Below are positions 30,308 to 34,621 of a stretch of DNA of 34,621 bases, in pieces. The stretch comes from Bacillota bacterium. Lineage in GTDB: Bacteria > Bacillota > Dethiobacteria > DTU022. How positions within the stretch are numbered: the first letter of the stretch is position 1; each line of letters begins with the position of its first letter. The notes under the pieces are model-generated. The model saw only the letters and a list, made by a program, of their open reading frames with translations. It was not told where the DNA came from and did no database searches. The stretch covers positions 1-34,621 of the forward strand of contig VGTO01000011.1 of assembly GCA_016874655.1 (NCBI GenBank), written 5' to 3'. The position numbers and the translations under genes were made by a program.

Positions 30308-32541
30308 AGGTACTTAAGGCAAAAAATGCAGGTTTTTGTTCTGGAGTAAATAAGGCTTTCAATCGCTTACTCGAGAAAGCAGCTCAGGAGGGTGAAGGTT
30401 CTGTATTAGGTGACCTGGTCCACAACGAACAGGTTGTGCAGTATCTGGCCCAGCAGGCCATAAAAAAAATTGATCAGCCGCAGGAAGCCTACGGTTCTTT
30501 TCTGGCGATCAGAACCCATGGTGCTACCCCTCAACTTCTGGCCACCCTCAAAGAAATGAAAAACATAGAATTAATTGACTTGACATGTCCCCGGGTGAAA
30601 AGGGTTCAGGAGATCGCCCGTGAGCTGGCTGAGCGCAATATTAAGGTCGTCATTTTTGGCAATTGCAATCATCCCGAAGTTGAAGGTTTGGTAGGTTGGG
30701 CCGGTGCAGATGCAGCGGTTGTGGCAACCCTCAGGGAACTCGAAGAGCTGATCGTCGAAAATCCTGCTGCCTTGATTGCCCAGACCACCTGCGATCCTGA
30801 ACTTTATGAAAAAGCCCAAAATATATTCCGGAATGCGCATCTTGACGGTATGGTTTATAATACAATTTGTCCGGAAACACGGTTACGGCAGGATGAAGTA
30901 TTAACGATGGCAGAGAGGGTTGACGCTTTTGTAGTTGTAGGCAGTGCGAGCAGTGCTAATACAATGACCCTTTATGATAGATGCCGGCAGCTGAAACCGG
31001 CTTGCCGGGTAAATAGTGCAAGGGAGTTGGATTGGTCTTTTTTAGGTCAGTTTGAGGTGATCGGCGTTACTGCCGGAGCGTCAACTCCCCCATGGATGAT
31101 CAAGGAGGTTGTGGAGAGTATGGAGAACGAGAATGTAGAAGTAAAGAACGAGGAGCAATTTCAGTTTGACCAAGAAATCAAGGTAGCCCAGGTTGGTGAG
31201 CAGGTTACCGGAAAGGTAGCAAGAGTTACCGATGAAGAAGTGTTTGTCGATATCGGCAGCAAATCAGAGGCTATTCTCCCTTTCGGCGAAGTGCACCTGG
31301 AAACAGGTAAAACCTTGTCCGATCTTTTTGCTCCTGAGGATGAAATTGAAGTCACCGTTATAGAAGATGAGGAGCAGGAAGGGAAAGTGGTCGTTTCACA
31401 TAAAAGGCTGGCCCGTGATAAAAAGATCAACGAGCTGCTTGATGCTTACGAAAACGGAACGGTTACCGCAGGTGTGGTAAAACAGGTAGTTAATGCCGGG
31501 TTGGTTCTGGATCTCGGGGCCGGGGTGGAAGGGTTCATGCCGGGATCACTGGTCGACACCAGTTATATCCAGGACTTCGCTGTTTTTAAAGATCAGCCGC
31601 TGGAATGCAAAATCATCGAATTCGACCGTGACAAAACAAAGCTGATTCTTAACCGCAAGACAATCCTGGCCGATGTAGAAGCTAAAAAGAAAGAGGAAAC
31701 CCTGAAAGCGATTAAAGTGGGATCCGTAATTAGCGGTACTGTTAAGCGGCTGACTACTTTTGGCGCTTTTGTCGATATCGGTGGAATTGACGGCCTGGTC
31801 CATGTATCGGAAATATCCTGGGAGCGTGTCAATCACCCCGGTGAAGTCCTGAAAGTTGGGGAGCAGTTGGAGGTTGAAGTCCTCGAAGTAATCCCGGAAA
31901 AAGAACGGATTAGCCTCAGTATTCGTAAAACCTTACCCGATCCGTGGCTGAAATTGGTCGGTGATCTGGAAAGTGGCCAGATAGTTACCGGCAAGGTGAC
32001 CCGATTAACCAATTTTGGTGCGTTCATCGAAATCAAGCCGGGTTTGGAGGGTTTGGCACATATATCACAGCTGGCAGAATTTCATGTCAAGCATCCTTCC
32101 GAAGTGTTGCAGGAAAAAGATGAGGTTGAGGTTAAGATTATCGAGATTAAACCTAAGAATAAAAGGATCAGCCTCAGTGTTACCGAAGCCGGAGGTGCTC
32201 TCTATAACGTCAATACTGCCGTTGCAAATGGCTCAGACAACGGAAATGTTACACTGGGCGATCTTTTCGGCGACCTTTTTGAGAACAATGCGCTTGCCTC
32301 CGACGCAGTAAAAACTGAAACTAAAGCTAAAGCTGAAGAAGTAGAAGCTAAGCCTAAGAAAGCTAAAGCTAAAGCTAAAGCTGAAGAAGTGGAAGCTAAG
32401 CCTAAGAAAGCTAAAGCTAAAGCTGAAGAAGTGGAAGCTAAGCCTAAGAAAGTTAAAGCTAAAGCTGGAGAAGTAGAAGCTAAGCCCAAGAAAGTTAAAG
32501 CTAAAGCTGAAGAAGTGGAAGCTGAAGGCGGCCAGGAATAA
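30304..32541 (+). CDS. ispH: IspH-ribosomal protein S1 fusion: HMBPP reductase with four S1 domains
   Basis: A 745-aa fusion. Residues 1-275 are 4-hydroxy-3-methylbut-2-enyl diphosphate reductase, the last MEP step, with the three iron-sulfur cysteines C12 (GFCSGV), C95 (LTCPRV) and C189 (TICPETRLRQ). Residues about 297-625 hold four S1 RNA-binding domains, each with a G-V/F-x-V-D/E-I/L-G type core (near 313-318, 399-405, 485-492 and 570-577). The tail (about 672-745) is a Lys/Ala/Glu repeat. Such IspH-S1 fusions are common in Clostridia, and the S1 half probably takes the place of RpsA. GTG 30304 overlaps the plsC stop. There is no frameshift at the junction, so it is a true fusion. Confidence 0.95.
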   Translation: MKVLKAKNAGFCSGVNKAFNRLLEKAAQEGEGSVLGDLVHNEQVVQYLAQQAIKKIDQPQEAYGSFLAIRTHGATPQLLATLKEMKNIELIDLTCPRVKRVQEIARELAERNIKVVIFGNCNHPEVEGLVGWAGADAAVVATLRELEELIVENPAALIAQTTCDPELYEKAQNIFRNAHLDGMVYNTICPETRLRQDEVLTMAERVDAFVVVGSASSANTMTLYDRCRQLKPACRVNSARELDWSFLGQFEVIGVTAGASTPPWMIKEVVESMENENVEVKNEEQFQFDQEIKVAQVGEQVTGKVARVTDEEVFVDIGSKSEAILPFGEVHLETGKTLSDLFAPEDEIEVTVIEDEEQEGKVVVSHKRLARDKKINELLDAYENGTVTAGVVKQVVNAGLVLDLGAGVEGFMPGSLVDTSYIQDFAVFKDQPLECKIIEFDRDKTKLILNRKTILADVEAKKKEETLKAIKVGSVISGTVKRLTTFGAFVDIGGIDGLVHVSEISWERVNHPGEVLKVGEQLEVEVLEVIPEKERISLSIRKTLPDPWLKLVGDLESGQIVTGKVTRLTNFGAFIEIKPGLEGLAHISQLAEFHVKHPSEVLQEKDEVEVKIIEIKPKNKRISLSVTEAGGALYNVNTAVANGSDNGNVTLGDLFGDLFENNALASDAVKTETKAKAEEVEAKPKKAKAKAKAEEVEAKPKKAKAKAEEVEAKPKKVKAKAGEVEAKPKKVKAKAEEVEAEGGQE
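32326..32523 (+). repeat. In-frame tandem repeat in the tail of the IspH-S1 gene
   Basis: About four and a half copies of a 42-nt unit (the first spaced 48 nt from the second) encode AKAEEVEAKPKK followed by AK or VK. Copies differ at a few positions, such as one Glu to Gly change. The encoded tail is an alternating charged, probably helical or disordered extension, similar in flavour to basic tails that help S1-type proteins bind RNA. Confidence 0.85.
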
Positions 32542-33630
32542 ATGTCCAGGTCTAAAAGAAAGGATGAGCATCTGCTGATTGCCTCAAGGGCAAAACCGGA
32601 GCGTGCAGATTTCACTGAGATCAGTCTTGTTCATGATTGCCTGCCTGAAATTGACCTGGGACAGATTAGTTTAGAAACAAATTATTTGGGGCGAACTCAC
32701 CGTTCGCCTCTTTTCATTAACGCGATCACTGGCGGTACAGTTTTGGCCCGGGCCATTAATGCAAGCCTGGCTGTAGTTGCCAGGCAGCTATCTCTGCCAA
32801 TGGCCGTAGGGTCTCAACTGGTGGCTCTCAAAAACCCGGCCTGCCGGGAGAGCTTTACCGTTGTCAGGGAATTTAACCCTCATGGTCAGATCTGGGCCAA
32901 TATTGGTTCGTACGCTACAGTAGAGATGGCCTTGCAGGCAATTGAGATGGTCAGGGCAGATGCCCTGCAGATTCATTTAAATGTTGCCCAGGAACTGGCC
33001 ATGAACGATGGCGAATGTACTTTTTCCGGCGCTCTTGAGCGGATCAAAGAAATTGTCCAAAAAGTAGACGTGCCAGTAATTGTCAAGGAGGTAGGCTTTG
33101 GAATGGCAGCGGAAGCAGTTGCCAAACTAACTGCAACCGGAGTAAAGGCTCTCGACTGCGGTGGGCGGGGTGGTACTGATTTTTTAAAGATCGAAGCTAT
33201 CCGCCATGGTCAAGTGCGGCCCAATCAACTAAAAACCTGGGGAATTCCCAGTGCAATCAGCCTCATTGAAACACTGAAAACTGCTGATTCCGGCAGTACA
33301 GAGGTTTTTGCCGGAGGAGGAGTTTGGGAAGCTACGGATCTGGCTAAAGCGCTTGTTCTGGGCGCCAGGGCTGTTGGTCTAGCCGGGATGCCGCTGTACT
33401 ATTTGATGCGCAAAGGGCATGGCGCCCTGGTGCGTAAGCTTGAGTCTGTTGAGAAAGAATTAAAAGCAATAATGCTGAGTATTGGCGCCGGAAGCGTCAG
33501 GCAGCTGTCAGAGAAGCCGCTGGTGATTAGCGGCTACACGGCCGAGTGGTTGGAAAGGCGGGGCTTCGATCCGAATCATTATGCCCGTCGTTCATTAACA
33601 GTGTCGGGAGAGAAGCATAACGATGCCTGA
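32542..33630 (+). CDS. fni: Isopentenyl-diphosphate delta-isomerase, type 2
   Basis: FMN-dependent isomerase that interconverts IPP and DMAPP. The 362-aa TIM-barrel protein starts with SKRKDEHL (the R-K-x-E/D-H binding motif), then PLFINAITGG (56-65 or so), LQIHLNVAQE, VIVKEVGFGM (the Lys and Gly-rich FMN segment) and CGGRGGTDF. ATG 32542 is directly after the IspH-S1 stop, with CAGGA upstream. IspH makes both IPP and DMAPP, so this isomerase adjusts their ratio; its co-location with ispH fits that role. Confidence 0.95.
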   Translation: MSRSKRKDEHLLIASRAKPERADFTEISLVHDCLPEIDLGQISLETNYLGRTHRSPLFINAITGGTVLARAINASLAVVARQLSLPMAVGSQLVALKNPACRESFTVVREFNPHGQIWANIGSYATVEMALQAIEMVRADALQIHLNVAQELAMNDGECTFSGALERIKEIVQKVDVPVIVKEVGFGMAAEAVAKLTATGVKALDCGGRGGTDFLKIEAIRHGQVRPNQLKTWGIPSAISLIETLKTADSGSTEVFAGGGVWEATDLAKALVLGARAVGLAGMPLYYLMRKGHGALVRKLESVEKELKAIMLSIGAGSVRQLSEKPLVISGYTAEWLERRGFDPNHYARRSLTVSGEKHNDA

Positions 33631-34621
33631 TCAACAGCCGGAAAAAGGACATCTGATTGATTACGTAATACCTGGTTCACCGGCTGACAAAGCCGGCATT
33701 AAGGCTGGCTGGAAACTGCTTCGTATTGACAATCAAAAAATTGGCGATCTGATCGATTACCGAATTCTCGAAGCTGATGAGCTGCTCTCCCTATTGTTAC
33801 TGCAGGATGAAGGAAAGCTAAAAAGAATTAAGATTACCAAATCTATCGGCAGCAGCTTGGGCTTGCGTTTCAATCCGCTGACTATCGATCGGTTGCAACG
33901 CTGCCCAAACAAATGCCTCTTTTGTTTTGTAGATCAAAACCCGCAGGGGCTGCGCAGCGCTTTATACGTCAAGGACGATGATTACCGGCTTTCATTCTTA
34001 TATGGAAATTTTATAACCCTAAACAGAGTCGGGGAAGACGATCTTAGGCGCATCATCAGATTGCAGATGAGCCCGCTTTATGTTTCTGTCCATACCACTA
34101 ACCCCGAACTGAGAATGCAGATGATGGGTTCAAAACTGGCAAAAATAGGGCTTGCTAACTTAGAAAAGCTTGTCCGGGCCGGAATAAAAATTCATTGCCA
34201 GTTGGTACTTTGCCCCGATTTTAATACAGGCGCTGAACTGGAAAGTTCCATCGCTCATCTGGCTGCTCTGGGTGGAAATATTTTAAGTGTGGCCCTGGTG
34301 CCAGTCGGACTGACCGGGCACCGCAGCGAAGTCTACACACTTAGAGGTTTTACACCAGAGGAAGCACTTCGCCTGATTGAGCAAGTTAAAGTTTTACAGC
34401 AAAAATATATTGGCGATCGCGCTAGCCGCTTTGTATTTTTGGCCGACGAATTTTATAACCTTGCTGCCCTGTCTTATCCACCAGTAATTGATTATGAGGG
34501 ATACCCACAGCTCGAAAACGGGGTGGGTCTGGCAAGGCAGTTTTTGGAAGAGCTGGAACAGCTGGAAAAAAGACTCCCACCGTTTGATCTCTCCGGCCGA
34601 GAGCTGAGCATAACTATTGTC
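33623..34621 (+). CDS. PDZ and radical-SAM-like DUF512 protein, 3' end beyond window
   Basis: An open frame of 333 codons that runs off the right edge, starting at ATG 33623 and overlapping the fni stop by 8 nt. The N-terminus is PDZ-like (IDYVIPGSPADKAGIKAGWK, about 12-31). A cysteine cluster CPNKCLFCF (C-x3-C-x2-C near 106-113) follows, matching the radical SAM iron-sulfur signature of the DUF512/NifB-like family, and VSVHTTNPELR is another family block. The function is not established. In Clostridia this gene lies between fni/ispH and the GTPase gene der, which fits the order here. The family is about 430-450 aa, so roughly a quarter is missing. Confidence 0.85.
   Translation, partial: MPDQQPEKGHLIDYVIPGSPADKAGIKAGWKLLRIDNQKIGDLIDYRILEADELLSLLLLQDEGKLKRIKITKSIGSSLGLRFNPLTIDRLQRCPNKCLFCFVDQNPQGLRSALYVKDDDYRLSFLYGNFITLNRVGEDDLRRIIRLQMSPLYVSVHTTNPELRMQMMGSKLAKIGLANLEKLVRAGIKIHCQLVLCPDFNTGAELESSIAHLAALGGNILSVALVPVGLTGHRSEVYTLRGFTPEEALRLIEQVKVLQQKYIGDRASRFVFLADEFYNLAALSYPPVIDYEGYPQLENGVGLARQFLEELEQLEKRLPPFDLSGRELSITIV

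Noticed and set aside
32326-32523. CRISPR-like or noncoding tandem repeat
   Set aside because: Repeat units are in frame with the IspH-S1 protein, have no spacers and encode a regular charged tail.
32202-32615. Long antisense open frames opposite the tail of the IspH-S1 gene
   Set aside because: They exist because the Lys/Ala/Glu repeat has no stop codons on the reverse strand; the predicted products are low-complexity Ser/Leu/Phe strings.

Overview
The window reads as a core-genome stretch of an anaerobic Firmicute of class Clostridia or a close relative. The gene order follows the Bacillus/Clostridium backbone (aroK-aroQ-pepQ-efp, asp23-nusB, xseA-xseB-ispA, dxs-tlyA-nadK-recN, xerD-deoB, scpA-scpB-rluB, cmk-plsC-ispH/S1-fni). 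Shine-Dalgarno sites are strong, TTG and GTG starts are frequent, and nearly every gene is on the + strand. No insertion sequence, prophage, tRNA, rRNA or CRISPR array was seen. The species cannot be named from this sequence.

Layout. 1-283: tail of a GspH/FimT-like pseudopilin, suggesting a type IV pilus cluster upstream. 305-3652: shikimate genes aroK and aroQ, an M24 aminopeptidase, EF-P and an acidic zinc-ribbon protein. 3668-6487: an Asp23/AmaP/DUF2273 envelope cluster with its own promoter, then nusB and a TsaD-like paralogue. 6509-10661: a structured leader and two large iron-sulfur flavoprotein/NuoG-like genes that look like an electron-transfer module. 10692-14783: xseA, xseB, ispA, then the one-carbon pair fchA and folD.

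14811-16029 is the most striking part. A consensus promoter drives a stretch of about 570 nt without a gene, whose two ends pair in an 11-bp helix. It is followed by a multi-pass membrane protein and dxs. Position, size, structure and neighbours identify it as an OLE (Ornate Large Extremophilic) RNA with its membrane partner OapA.

16035-24892: dxs, tlyA, NAD kinase, recN, a Nudix hydrolase, xerD, deoB and a short CCA-enzyme-like protein. 24942-28881: a promoter, an M50 membrane protease, trpS, scpA, scpB and a 23S pseudouridine synthase. 28910-34621: cmk, plsC, an IspH-S1 fusion with a repetitive tail, type 2 IPP isomerase and a partial PDZ/radical-SAM-like DUF512 protein.

Themes. Isoprenoid synthesis recurs (ispA, dxs, ispH, fni). 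One-carbon metabolism is represented by fchA plus a folD that appears to lack the cyclohydrolase lysine, so the two steps may be split between two proteins. At every site where related spore formers carry spoIIIA, spoIVB/spo0A, spoIIM, spmAB or dacF/spoIIA, the flanking genes are joined directly, which suggests a lineage that has lost or never had canonical sporulation.
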